From contig CANGMU010000107.1 in the NCBI GenBank assembly GCA_947454665.1, positions 1-7,620 on the forward strand: a stretch of 7,620 bases of DNA, written 5' to 3'. Made by a program: the position numbers and the translations under genes. Positions 1 through 6,258 of the stretch are shown in pieces. The notes below the pieces were generated by a model. That model saw nothing but the letters and a program-made list of their open reading frames with translations, made no database searches and had not been told where the DNA came from. This stretch comes from Pseudomonadota bacterium. GTDB lineage: Bacteria; Pseudomonadota; Gammaproteobacteria; Steroidobacterales; Steroidobacteraceae. Within the stretch, counting starts at the first letter, position 1; every line of letters begins with the position of its first letter.

Positions 1-755
1 CCTCGACCGTGAAGCAGAACGCGGACAACGCCGGCCAGGCCAACCAGCTCGCCGTCGCCGCGCGCGACCAGGCCGAGAAGGGTGGCGCGGTCGTCGCCAA
101 GGCCGTGCGTGCGATGAGCGAGATCAACGATTCGTCCAAGCGCATCGCCGACATCATCGGTGTGATCGACGAGATCGCCTTCCAGACCAACCTGCTTGCG
201 CTTAACGCAGCGGTGGAAGCGGCACGTGCCGGTGAGCAGGGCCGCGGATTCGCGGTCGTCGCGACGGAAGTGCGCAACCTCGCCGGTCGCTCGGCGACGG
301 CAGCGAAGGAAATCAAGGGTCTCATCCAGGACAGCGTCAAGAAGGTCGACGAAGGTTCACTCCTCGTCACCCAGTCCGGCGCAACCTTGGATCAGATCGT
401 CTCGGCGGTGAAGAAAGTCACGGACATCGTGGCCGAGATCGCCGCGGCGTCGCAGGAACAGTCGGCGGGCATCGAGCAGGTCAACAAGGCCGTCATGCAG
501 TTGGACGAACTCACGCAGCAGAATGCGGCGCTCGTCGAGGAAGCATCCGCGGCCAGCCAGTCGATGGCCGACCAGGCCCGCGGCCTCAACGAAACGATGG
601 CTCGCTATCGCGTCGACGAGGGCGGATCACGGACCACCGTGCGGTCCGCTCCGATGGCGGTGCCGCGTCCGGTGGCCCGGCCGGCTGCCGCACCGGCTCC
701 GCGCTCGCGCGTCGCGTCCACCGGGACCGACGACGCCGTGTGGAAAGAGTTCTGA
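1..755 (+). CDS. Methyl-accepting chemotaxis protein, C-terminal part (5' end outside window)
   Basis: This is the cytoplasmic signalling part of a chemoreceptor, which controls CheA kinase activity and is methylated by CheR and demethylated by CheB. The reading frame is open from base 3, so the true start and the sensor, membrane and HAMP parts lie upstream. The highly conserved hairpin tip is at about bases 168-296 (IAFQTNLLALNAAVEAARAG, then GRGFAVVA and EVRNLA), and closely resembles the E. coli Tsr tip as I recall it. A C-terminal methylation-helix segment (ASQEQSAGIEQV) lies at about bases 447-482. A Pro/Ala-rich flexible linker (about 615-737) leads to the final residues VWKEF. A W-x-x-F ending is the known tether that binds CheR and CheB, so this receptor is probably of the high-abundance, adaptation-helping type. 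The ligand cannot be told from this half. Confidence 0.95.
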   Translation, partial: STVKQNADNAGQANQLAVAARDQAEKGGAVVAKAVRAMSEINDSSKRIADIIGVIDEIAFQTNLLALNAAVEAARAGEQGRGFAVVATEVRNLAGRSATAAKEIKGLIQDSVKKVDEGSLLVTQSGATLDQIVSAVKKVTDIVAEIAAASQEQSAGIEQVNKAVMQLDELTQQNAALVEEASAASQSMADQARGLNETMARYRVDEGGSRTTVRSAPMAVPRPVARPAAAPAPRSRVASTGTDDAVWKEF

Positions 756-771
756 GGCGGAGTAGCGGAAC

Positions 772-1137
772 ATGGCACGTATCCTTGCGGTAGACGATTC
801 GGCATCCATGCGGCAGATGGTGGGGCTCACCTTGAAGAGCGCCGGCCACGACGTGCTGACTGCCGCCGATGGTGACGAGGCCCTGAAGATGGCCAGCGTC
901 GGCGACCCTGTCGATCTGGTCATCACCGACGTCAACATGCCGAACATGGATGGGATCAGCCTCGTGCGCGAGCTGCGGCTGTTGCCACAGTACAAGGGCG
1001 TGCCGCTGCTCGTACTGACCACCGAGGCCAGCGTCGAGCGGAAGATGGAAGGCAAGCAGGCCGGGGCGACGGGCTGGATCGTCAAGCCCTTCAACCCGGA
1101 CCGCCTGCTAGAGACCGTGGCGAAGGTACTTGGCTGA
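772..1137 (+). CDS. cheY: CheY-type single-domain chemotaxis response regulator
   Basis: A 121-residue receiver domain with no output domain, the usual size for CheY. CheA phosphorylates such proteins and the phosphorylated form binds the flagellar switch. All receiver residues are present: the acidic pair D8/D9 in VDDS, the phospho-acceptor D53 in TDVNMPNMDG, T83 in LVLTTEA and K105 in VKPF. The aromatic switch position, Tyr106 in E. coli CheY, is Trp102 here (GWIVKPF). GGAG lies 9 bases before the ATG. The gene starts 16 bases after the receptor stop and ends 8 bases before the CheZ-like gene, so it is probably in the same operon. It might serve a particular receptor array and not the main flagellar output; the sequence does not decide this. 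Confidence 0.93.
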   Translation: MARILAVDDSASMRQMVGLTLKSAGHDVLTAADGDEALKMASVGDPVDLVITDVNMPNMDGISLVRELRLLPQYKGVPLLVLTTEASVERKMEGKQAGATGWIVKPFNPDRLLETVAKVLG

Positions 1138-1145
1138 AACCAGCC

Positions 1146-1694
1146 ATGTCAGCGCAAAAGGGTCATTCCGCGGATGGCAGCCTGATGGCTGAAGGCCCCG
1201 CCTTGCGCGAAGCCTGCACGGAGGCCGCGCGGGCGATCGCCGCCGTCGGCAGCCAGATCGAATTGGCCCTGCGTGAATCCGAGTTGCCGGTTACGCAGCT
1301 GAGCGCCGGCGTGGCCCGTGTCGTTGCGGCCAGCAATGCGCTGCGTGCAAAGCCGGGTATGGAAAGCGACCCGGACCTTGCGACTGTGCGCGACTTCCTG
1401 CACGGCGCCGTGGAACAGATGCAGTTTTATGACCGCATGTCCCAGCACCTGGGGCATGTCTATCAGTACATGATGGCCATCGCATCCCGCCTGGGCGACC
1501 TGGCGGAAGATCCTTCGTTCGACGGTACGCCCGATATTGCCCGTACCAACTGGGAAGAGCTGCGTTCGCGTTTCTATGCGCGTCTGCTGACGGAACCGCA
1601 GCGCCAGCTCTTCGACATGATGTTGCCCCCGGACACCGGCATGACGGCCCGTATGCGGCAGCGTGCCGAGCCGGGCAGCATCGAACTGTTCTGA
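1146..1694 (+). CDS. Small helical protein in the chemotaxis operon, probable divergent CheZ-type CheY-P phosphatase
   Basis: A 182-residue soluble protein, predicted mostly alpha-helical, with no signal peptide or membrane segment. Residues 82-105 form a helix-like stretch containing F-x-D-x-x-x-Q (FYDRMSQ: D96 and Q100). In E. coli CheZ the catalytic pair D143/Q147 sits in the same pattern (FQDLTGQ), where the Gln positions water to hydrolyse CheY-phosphate. A polar, Pro/Gly-rich C-terminal tail ends in GSIELF; CheZ also ends in a short peptide that docks on CheY. The position directly after cheY fits this role. The protein is shorter than E. coli CheZ (about 214 residues) and overall similarity is weak, so the call rests on motif and position. 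No strong ribosome site precedes the ATG at 1146; the ATG at 1185 is an alternative start. It could instead be an unrelated operon-specific helical adaptor. Confidence 0.6.
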   Translation: MSAQKGHSADGSLMAEGPALREACTEAARAIAAVGSQIELALRESELPVTQLSAGVARVVAASNALRAKPGMESDPDLATVRDFLHGAVEQMQFYDRMSQHLGHVYQYMMAIASRLGDLAEDPSFDGTPDIARTNWEELRSRFYARLLTEPQRQLFDMMLPPDTGMTARMRQRAEPGSIELF

Positions 1695-1717
1695 CCGACG
1701 GGTAGGGAGATCGACGG

Positions 1718-2584
1718 ATGTCACTCACGACACGGGATGATCCGGCGAGCGGAAAACGCCGCGAGTTTGCGTTCAGCGACGACGATTTCAATTCCCTGCG
1801 CAAGCTGGTCCGCGAAGTCAGTGGCATCACGCTGTCCGACAACAAGCGCGAACTGGTCTATGGCCGCCTGTCGCGGCGCCTGCGTGCGCTGGACCTGGAT
1901 TCCTTCCGCGAATACCGCGACCTGCTCGCCTCCGAGGGTGGCGCCAGGGAACTCACCGAATTCACGAATGCCGTCACGACGAACCTGACGTCATTCTTCC
2001 GCGAGAACCACCACTTCGAATACCTCGCGAACAACATCCTCAAGCCGCGCGCGGACAACCCGATGGCCAGCCGCCGCATCCGCATCTGGTCGGCCGGCTG
2101 CTCGAGCGGTGAAGAGCCTTATTCGATCGCGATGACCATCGCCGAGACGCTGCCGGACTGGCAGCGCTGGGATATCAAGATCCTCGCGACGGATCTCGAC
2201 TCGGAAGTCCTCGCGCGTGGTGCCGCGGGCCTTTACAAGGAAGACCGCGTACGCGGCATGAGTCCGCGGCGCCTGTCGAAGTTCTTCACTGAGAAGACCA
2301 CGCCCGCCGGCAAGCAGTATCAGTTCGACCCGGAGCTGGCGAGCCTGATCAGCTTCCGCCAACTGAACCTGATGGAAGCGCTGCCGATGCGCGGCCCGCT
2401 GGATGTCATCTTCTGCCGCAACGTGGTCATCTATTTCGACAAGGACACGCAGCGCGAGCTTTTCGCGCGCTTCGCGCCCCTGCAGCGCCCGGGTGACATC
2501 CTCTTCCTCGGCCATTCCGAAAGCCTGTTCAAGGTCTCTGAATCCTGGTCGCTGATCGGCAAGACGATCTATCGGCGCGTCTGA
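1718..2584 (+). CDS. cheR: Chemotaxis protein methyltransferase CheR
   Basis: CheR transfers a methyl group from S-adenosylmethionine to glutamates on receptor helices, raising receptor activity during adaptation. At 288 residues it has the usual family length. The N-terminal helical domain is at about residues 18-85, followed by TNLTSFFRE (88-96), the SAM-binding loop GCSSGEEPYS (127-136), the acidic strand end ATDLD (157-161), and FCRNVVIYF (232-240) of the catalytic core. GHSES (265-269) is also typical. AGGGAG lies 9 bases before the ATG and supports this start. It follows the CheZ-like gene by 23 bases and precedes cheD by only 2. The receptor at the left edge carries a W-x-x-F tail that could bind this CheR through the beta-subdomain (about residues 186-212); the sequence alone does not show whether it is of the tail-binding class. 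Confidence 0.97.
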   Translation: MSLTTRDDPASGKRREFAFSDDDFNSLRKLVREVSGITLSDNKRELVYGRLSRRLRALDLDSFREYRDLLASEGGARELTEFTNAVTTNLTSFFRENHHFEYLANNILKPRADNPMASRRIRIWSAGCSSGEEPYSIAMTIAETLPDWQRWDIKILATDLDSEVLARGAAGLYKEDRVRGMSPRRLSKFFTEKTTPAGKQYQFDPELASLISFRQLNLMEALPMRGPLDVIFCRNVVIYFDKDTQRELFARFAPLQRPGDILFLGHSESLFKVSESWSLIGKTIYRRV

Positions 2585-2586
2585 GG

Positions 2587-3243
2587 ATGAGTTCCAACCT
2601 GCTGAACAGCGCGGCGACGCATCCGAAGCCCAATGCCGTCCGTGGCCACGAGGGCATCCAGCGCACCTGGGATCCGCACGCCGATCGCTGGTGCGCCAAG
2701 ATCCTGCCGGGTGAGTACTACGTCACGAACCATGACGAGGCCATCACGACGGTGCTGGGCTCGTGCATCTCTGCGTGCATCCGGGATCCGGCCATTCGTG
2801 TCGGCGGCATGAACCATTTCATGCTTCCGGAGGACACCACCAACGGCAAGAGCGCCTGGCTGGACGCGGAACTGGGCCTTGCGACGCGCTATGGTTCCTT
2901 CGCGATGGAAAGCCTGATCAACGACCTGCTGAAGCTCGGCGCGAAGCGTGAGCGTCTGGAAGTAAAGTTGTTCGGCGGCGGGCGCATCCTGGCGTCCATG
3001 ACGGACGTGGGCAAGCGCAACATCGATTTCGCCCGCAACTGGCTGCGCGCCGAGCGGCTGAATCTCGTCGGCGAGGATGTTGGCGAGACCACGCCGCGCC
3101 GAGTGCTTTATTTCACGCAGACCGGCCGGGTGCTGGTCAAACACCTGCGTACGCTCGAGAGCCGGGCCATTGCCACGCGCGAAGAGCAGTACCTCACGAG
3201 CTTCAAGCAGAAGCCCGTCGAGAACGATGTGGAGCTGTTCTGA
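2587..3243 (+). CDS. cheD: Chemoreceptor glutamine deamidase CheD
   Basis: CheD converts receptor glutamines to glutamates, creating methylation sites. The core carries VLGSCISACIRDP with the nucleophile C60, and GGMNHFMLP with H77. The spacing T54-C60-H77 is identical to the T21-C27-H44 catalytic set known from Thermotoga CheD. KLFGGG (127-132) and the segment RNIDFARNWL are also family-typical. The protein is longer (218 residues) than the roughly 160-residue core family, with an N-terminal extension of about 35 residues and a C-terminal tail ending in DVELF. The start lies 2 bases after the cheR stop, with only a short AGG in front, so translation is probably coupled to cheR. There is no cheC, the usual CheD partner, in the window. 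Confidence 0.96.
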   Translation: MSSNLLNSAATHPKPNAVRGHEGIQRTWDPHADRWCAKILPGEYYVTNHDEAITTVLGSCISACIRDPAIRVGGMNHFMLPEDTTNGKSAWLDAELGLATRYGSFAMESLINDLLKLGAKRERLEVKLFGGGRILASMTDVGKRNIDFARNWLRAERLNLVGEDVGETTPRRVLYFTQTGRVLVKHLRTLESRAIATREEQYLTSFKQKPVENDVELF

Positions 3244-4346
3244 TGGCAATCACTGGCCGCAAGATCCGCGTCCTGTGCGTGGACGATTCCGCGCTGGTCC
3301 GGCAGATCCTCACCGAGTTGCTGAACAGCGACCCCGGCATCGAAGTCGTCGGCACCGCGTCCGATGCCTTCATGGCGCGCGACAGGATCAAGTCGCTGAA
3401 CCCCGACGTGCTGACGCTCGACGTCGAGATGCCGAAGATGGACGGCGTCACCTTCCTCAAGAACCTCATGCGGCTGCGGCCCATGCCGGTGGTGATGGTG
3501 TCCTCGCTCACCGAGCACGGTGCGGAGATCACGCTCGACGCGCTCAGCGTCGGCGCCGTGGATTATTTGCCCAAGCCCAAGATCGACCTTGCCGCGACGC
3601 TGGCTGATTACAAGCTCGAGCTGATCTCCAAGGTGAAGGCCGCGGCGGACGCGCGCGTGCGCGCCTACGACCCCGGCGTGCAGCGCATGGTCGTGCAGCC
3701 GAAGTTTTCGGCCGATGCCGTGCTCGCCAAGGTGGCCCCGTCGGCGCATTTCCGCACCACGGATCGCATCATCGCGATCGGTGCCTCCACCGGCGGCACC
3801 GAGGCCATCAAGGACGTCATCACCGAATTCCCGGCGGATACGCCCGGTGTCGTCATCGCCCAGCACATCCCGCCCGCGTTCAGCACTGCCTTTGCCAAGC
3901 GCATGAACCGCGTCTGCCAGATGACCGTGTACGAAGCGGAAGACGGCCAGCAGGTGCTGCCGGGTCACGTTTACATCGCGCCGGGCGACAAGCATCTGCT
4001 GCTGGTTCGTAACGGTGCGCGGTATGAATGCCGGCTCGACGATGGCCCGCCGGTGAACCGGCACAAGCCCTCGGTGGACGTGCTGTTCCGTTCCGTCGCG
4101 CAGCAGGCCGGCCGCAATGCCGTCGGCGCCATCCTGACCGGCATGGGCAAGGACGGCGCGCTGGGCCTCAAGGAAATGCTCGAGGCCGGCAGCACGACCA
4201 TTGCCCAGGATGAAGCCACCAGCGTCGTCTGGGGCATGCCCGGCGAGGCGGCGGCCATCGGCGCCGCGAGCGAGATCCTGCCGCTGCAGAACATCGCCGG
4301 CCGCATCCTGCAGCTCGCGCGCATGATGGATATCACGCGGCAGTAA
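3243..4346 (+). CDS. cheB: Chemotaxis response regulator / receptor methylesterase CheB
   Basis: CheB removes receptor methyl groups when its receiver domain is phosphorylated by CheA, giving negative feedback in adaptation. The N-terminal receiver (about residues 6-125) has the D14/D15 pair, phospho-acceptor D60 in TLDVEMPKMDG, and a KPK near 111-113. After a linker of about 45 residues, the esterase domain (about 174-360) carries the triad S182 (GASTGG), H208 (AQHIPP) and D304 (GMGKDG). The Ser-His and Ser-Asp spacings of 26 and 122 residues equal those of E. coli CheB (S164/H190/D286). Its ATG overlaps the cheD stop as TGATG, a coupling arrangement. It is the last gene of the operon; brnA converges on it after 15 bases, and I see no clear hairpin terminator between them. 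Confidence 0.97.
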   Translation: MAITGRKIRVLCVDDSALVRQILTELLNSDPGIEVVGTASDAFMARDRIKSLNPDVLTLDVEMPKMDGVTFLKNLMRLRPMPVVMVSSLTEHGAEITLDALSVGAVDYLPKPKIDLAATLADYKLELISKVKAAADARVRAYDPGVQRMVVQPKFSADAVLAKVAPSAHFRTTDRIIAIGASTGGTEAIKDVITEFPADTPGVVIAQHIPPAFSTAFAKRMNRVCQMTVYEAEDGQQVLPGHVYIAPGDKHLLLVRNGARYECRLDDGPPVNRHKPSVDVLFRSVAQQAGRNAVGAILTGMGKDGALGLKEMLEAGSTTIAQDEATSVVWGMPGEAAAIGAASEILPLQNIAGRILQLARMMDITRQ

Positions 4347-4361
4347 GGCTGCCGCGGCGCC

Positions 4362-4628
4362 TCAGCGCGCCTTGAGTTCCTCGCGCAGCACGCGACGAAG
4401 CGTGGCTTCGTCCACCGGCCGTGAAAGGTCTGCGGCGCGCAAGGCCTGGTTGATCAGTGTCTGATAACCCAGCCCGACATCTTCGGCGCGAGCCTTGAAG
4501 CTTGCCAATACCTCGTTATCCAGCATGATCGTGATCCGTGTCTTGCCTGCGGCCTCAGCATGCAATTTCGCCAGATGCGGCACGTCCTTTGCGCGTTTGG
4601 CCTTCGACATGTCGTATTCCTTACGCAT
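4362..4628 (-). CDS. brnA: BrnA-type ribbon-helix-helix antitoxin
   Basis: An 88-residue basic protein. Residues 31-64 fit a ribbon-helix-helix DNA-binding fold: a short beta strand (RITIMLDNEV) followed by two helices (LASFKARAEDVG and YQTLINQALR). BrnA antitoxins bind and neutralise the BrnT RNase and, with it, repress their own promoter. The N-terminal part (1-30) is charged and Ala/Lys-rich, and the C-terminal helix (72-88) is charged. The ATG overlaps the end of brnT by 8 bases (ATGCGTAA), so the two are translated as a coupled pair in the order toxin-antitoxin, as is usual for brnTA. A second Met at residue 7 is an alternative start. It runs convergently toward cheB. The family name rests on the pairing with a recognisable BrnT. 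Confidence 0.85.
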   Translation of the reverse strand: MRKEYDMSKAKRAKDVPHLAKLHAEAAGKTRITIMLDNEVLASFKARAEDVGLGYQTLINQALRAADLSRPVDEATLRRVLREELKAR

Positions 4629-4893
4629 AAGAAAGTGTCTCCTTGGTTGTCGCCTTGCGGGCCGAGATCAGGCGGATTCGATCTGCGCCTCTTAGCGTGT
4701 AGACAATGGCGAGTACTCGAGCCCGTTCGCTCATCCCCACCAGGATCCACCTTTCCTTGGAACCGGACAGTGTGTCCGGCTGCGAGATTGCGTTGAAGTC
4801 ATAGAGAACAGAAGCAGCTTCCTCGAAACTGACGCCGTGCTTCTGAAGATTGGACGCGGCTTTTGCGGGATCCCAGATGACCTTTGTATGCAT
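4621..4893 (-). CDS. brnT: BrnT-type ribonuclease toxin
   Basis: A 90-residue protein with the full set of BrnT landmarks: WDPAKAASN (7-15), KHGVSFEEA (18-26), ERW (47-49), RVLAIVYTLRG (59-69) and RLISARKAT (74-82). BrnT proteins have a RelE-like fold and stop translation by cutting RNA; BrnA neutralises them. The length is normal for the family and no frame break is seen, so the toxin appears intact. The start at 4893 is fixed by an in-frame stop two codons upstream. No convincing Shine-Dalgarno sequence precedes it, so expression may be weak or leaderless. It lies 50 bases downstream of intI on the same strand, with its own likely operator over the start codon. Confidence 0.9.
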   Translation of the reverse strand: MHTKVIWDPAKAASNLQKHGVSFEEAASVLYDFNAISQPDTLSGSKERWILVGMSERARVLAIVYTLRGADRIRLISARKATTKETLSYA

Positions 4894-4905
4894 ACGTTAT
4901 GCATA
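4887..4905. promoter_or_regulatory. Double palindrome over the brnT start codon, candidate BrnA operator
   Basis: TATGCATACGTTATGCATA consists of two copies of the 8-bp palindrome TATGCATA separated by CGT. It is symmetric both as a whole and within each half. It covers the brnT ATG. Ribbon-helix-helix antitoxins usually bind such paired half-sites and repress their own operon, so autorepression by BrnA is the natural reading; binding is inferred. On the minus strand a TTGACT hexamer (4922-4917) could be a -35 box, but a -10 at normal spacing would fall at 4899-4894 and put the transcript start at or inside the coding region. The promoter is therefore unresolved. Confidence 0.6.
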
Positions 4906-4943
4906 TCCGGAAGAAAAGTCAATCCAAACGCGTTTACGACCGC

Positions 4944-5993
4944 TCATACCAACGCATCCATCGGGCTGCGCACGGCCCGCCCGCCGCGGTTCAGCACATG
5001 CGTATAGATCATCGTGGTCTTCACGTCCGCGTGGCCGAGCAGTTCCTGAACGGTGCGGATGTCGTAACCTGATTCGAGCAGGTGCGTCGCAAAGCAATGC
5101 CGGAAGGTGTGCGGGCCGATGGGCTTGGCGAGCTTCGCGCGGCGTGAGGCCAGCTGGATCTCGCGCTGCACGGTGCGCGGGTGCAGGTGGAAGCGGACGA
5201 GGGCGTTGTCGTAAGGGTCCCGGCAATATCCGGCTGACGGGAACAGGAACTGCCAGGCCCAGGAGGTCGGCGCGCCCGGATACTTGCGCTTGAGCGCCGT
5301 CGGCAACGAGACGCCCGGCGCCCCGGCCTTGCGCTCGGATTCGTGCCAGCGGTGCAGGGCGGCCAGGTGATCCCGCAAAGCTGCCACCAGGTTCGCCGGC
5401 AGTACGGACACCCGGTCCTTGTCGCCCTTGCCACTGCGCACCACCAGCTCCCGGCGTTCCAGGTCCACGTCCTTCACGCGCAGGGCAAGCGCCTCCGTCA
5501 CCCGCAGACCACTGCCATAGAGCAGCCCCACGATCAGCCTGTATCGCCCGGTCACGGCCGCATACACGCGACGCACCTCGTCCTGCGTCAGCACTACCGG
5601 CAGGTGCTGGGACCTTCGGGCTCGGACGACGCCTTCGACGATGCCGAGGTCCCGACCCAGCACATGGCGATAGAGAAAGATCAGCGCCTGCAGGGCCTGG
5701 TTCTGCGTGGACGCGGACACCTTCCGGTCCACCGCGAGCGAGGTCAGAAAGGCCGCGACGCCGGCCGGGCCCAACTCCCGAGGATGCCGACGGCCGTGGA
5801 AGCGGACATAGCGCGCGACCCAGTGCAGATAGGCCTTCTCGGTGCGGTAACTGTATTGCCGAGCGCGGATCTGGCGGCGGACCGCCTCCGAGAGCGTGCG
5901 CGGCGGGTTCGGGTCTGAAGGGGGTGAGGGCGTGGCCTGTCCGGTTGTGTTGCCCCCGAGACCCGTCGGCGTATTTAACGAATCGTCGTCCAT
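4944..5993 (-). CDS. intI: Integron integrase (tyrosine recombinase)
   Basis: IntI inserts circular gene cassettes at attI and excises them through folded single-stranded attC sites. The 349-residue protein has an N-terminal SAM-like DNA-binding domain (about 33-115) and a catalytic domain with R164 (GSGLR), K189 (GKGDKD), H295 and R298 (PHTFRH), H321 (GHADV) and the nucleophile Y330 (MIYTH). The stretch from about 213 to 285, with ALKRKYPGA, SWAWQFLFPS and HPRTVQR, is the insertion that separates IntI proteins from XerC/XerD; class 1 IntI has the equivalent ALERKYP and SWPWFWVF. The ending VRSPMDAL is also IntI-like. GGAG six bases before the ATG supports the start. The first 32 residues are a Thr/Pro/Gly-rich extension, making it slightly longer than IntI1 (337). 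It looks intact, so the platform may be active. Confidence 0.97.
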   Translation of the reverse strand: MDDDSLNTPTGLGGNTTGQATPSPPSDPNPPRTLSEAVRRQIRARQYSYRTEKAYLHWVARYVRFHGRRHPRELGPAGVAAFLTSLAVDRKVSASTQNQALQALIFLYRHVLGRDLGIVEGVVRARRSQHLPVVLTQDEVRRVYAAVTGRYRLIVGLLYGSGLRVTEALALRVKDVDLERRELVVRSGKGDKDRVSVLPANLVAALRDHLAALHRWHESERKAGAPGVSLPTALKRKYPGAPTSWAWQFLFPSAGYCRDPYDNALVRFHLHPRTVQREIQLASRRAKLAKPIGPHTFRHCFATHLLESGYDIRTVQELLGHADVKTTMIYTHVLNRGGRAVRSPMDALV

Positions 5994-6012
5994 GTGATTC
6001 TCCGGCGCGTGA

Positions 6013-6042
6013 TTGACGCAGCGTCGGAAACAAGAGAATCAT
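6013..6042 (+). promoter_or_regulatory. Weak candidate cassette promoter (Pc) between intI and attI
   Basis: TTGACG (6013-6018), an 18-base spacer, and AATCAT (6037-6042) form a sigma70-like pair pointing toward the cassettes, with 5/6 and 4/6 matches. A second weak option lies inside the attI region: TTTACA (6089-6094), 19 bases, ATTAAT (6114-6119). TACAAT (6091-6096) is a good -10 box without a good -35. Integrons usually carry a Pc here or inside intI, so one of these may drive the array. No E. coli-type LexA box (CTG-N10-CAG) is visible in 5994-6120. Confidence 0.25.
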
Positions 6043-6108
6043 CGGACTACAAGAACGGGGAGCGGCTTATGCGACGTCTTCGCCCATTTTTACAATTTCA
6101 TCGCCAAC

Positions 6109-6127
6109 GCCCAATTAATAGTTAGGC
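6109..6127 (+). other. attI: attI recombination site, core part
   Basis: GCCCAATTAATA followed by GTTAGGC (6121-6127). GTTAGGC fits the integron core site GTTRRRY, and crossover is expected between G6121 and T6122. The block resembles the end of class 1 attI1, which as I recall it reads GCCC, then an A-rich stretch, then GTTAGGC, with GCC and GGC as inverted ends. Its position upstream of intI and immediately before the first cassette fits attI. Since the bases from T6122 onward belong to cassette 1, only the part up to G6121 is the platform's own sequence. Further integrase-binding repeats to the left could not be identified by eye. Confidence 0.75.
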
Positions 6128-6138
6128 GGCGGTCACGT

Positions 6139-6258
6139 ATGCGCTCCGACCACGCCCCGGACCGTGGCGGCAAACTGGCGGGCTTTTGGCGTCACCGTAA
6201 GGCCCCAGATCAGCCTAGTGTCCCCCTCCAGGTAGCCGGAGCACGATATGTCGTTTAG
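6139..6258 (+). CDS. Possible 39-codon leader ORF in cassette 1
   Basis: An ATG at 6139, 18 bases inside the cassette, opens a 39-codon frame ending in TAG at 6256-6258. It overlaps the start of the next gene (6248) by 11 bases, so ribosomes ending here could restart on the main gene. The product would be a basic, unremarkable peptide. The only ribosome-site-like sequence is TAGGCGG in the core site, 11 bases upstream, which is weak. A comparable short ORF in class 1 attI (orf-11) is known to help translation of the first cassette. Part of the frame also stays open further left through attI, which may be chance at this GC content. It is recorded as a candidate only. Confidence 0.25.
   Translation: MRSDHAPDRGGKLAGFWRHRKAPDQPSVPLQVAGARYVV

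Noticed and set aside
3108..4064. 318-codon minus-strand frame opposite cheD/cheB
   Set aside because: It is His/Arg/Gly-rich with no domains and lies opposite two certain genes; a shadow of high GC at third positions.
4347..4361. Terminator between cheB and brnA
   Set aside because: The 15 bases are GC-rich but give no stable hairpin with a T-run on either strand.
4944..5993. Reading the recombinase as XerC/XerD or a phage integrase
   Set aside because: The insertion at about residues 213-285, the IntI-like C-terminal ending, and the attI/attC sites beside it point to an integron integrase.
4897..6042. Long open frame on the minus strand overlapping intI, starting at 6042
   Set aside because: Its product is a Pro/Gly/Arg-rich, low-complexity sequence typical of an out-of-frame reading of a GC-rich gene; intI in the other frame has full motifs.
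6150..6167. Small stem-loop CCACG/CGTGG in the leader of cassette 1
   Set aside because: Five base pairs with an eight-base loop is expected by chance in such GC-rich DNA; no riboswitch or attenuator pattern follows.
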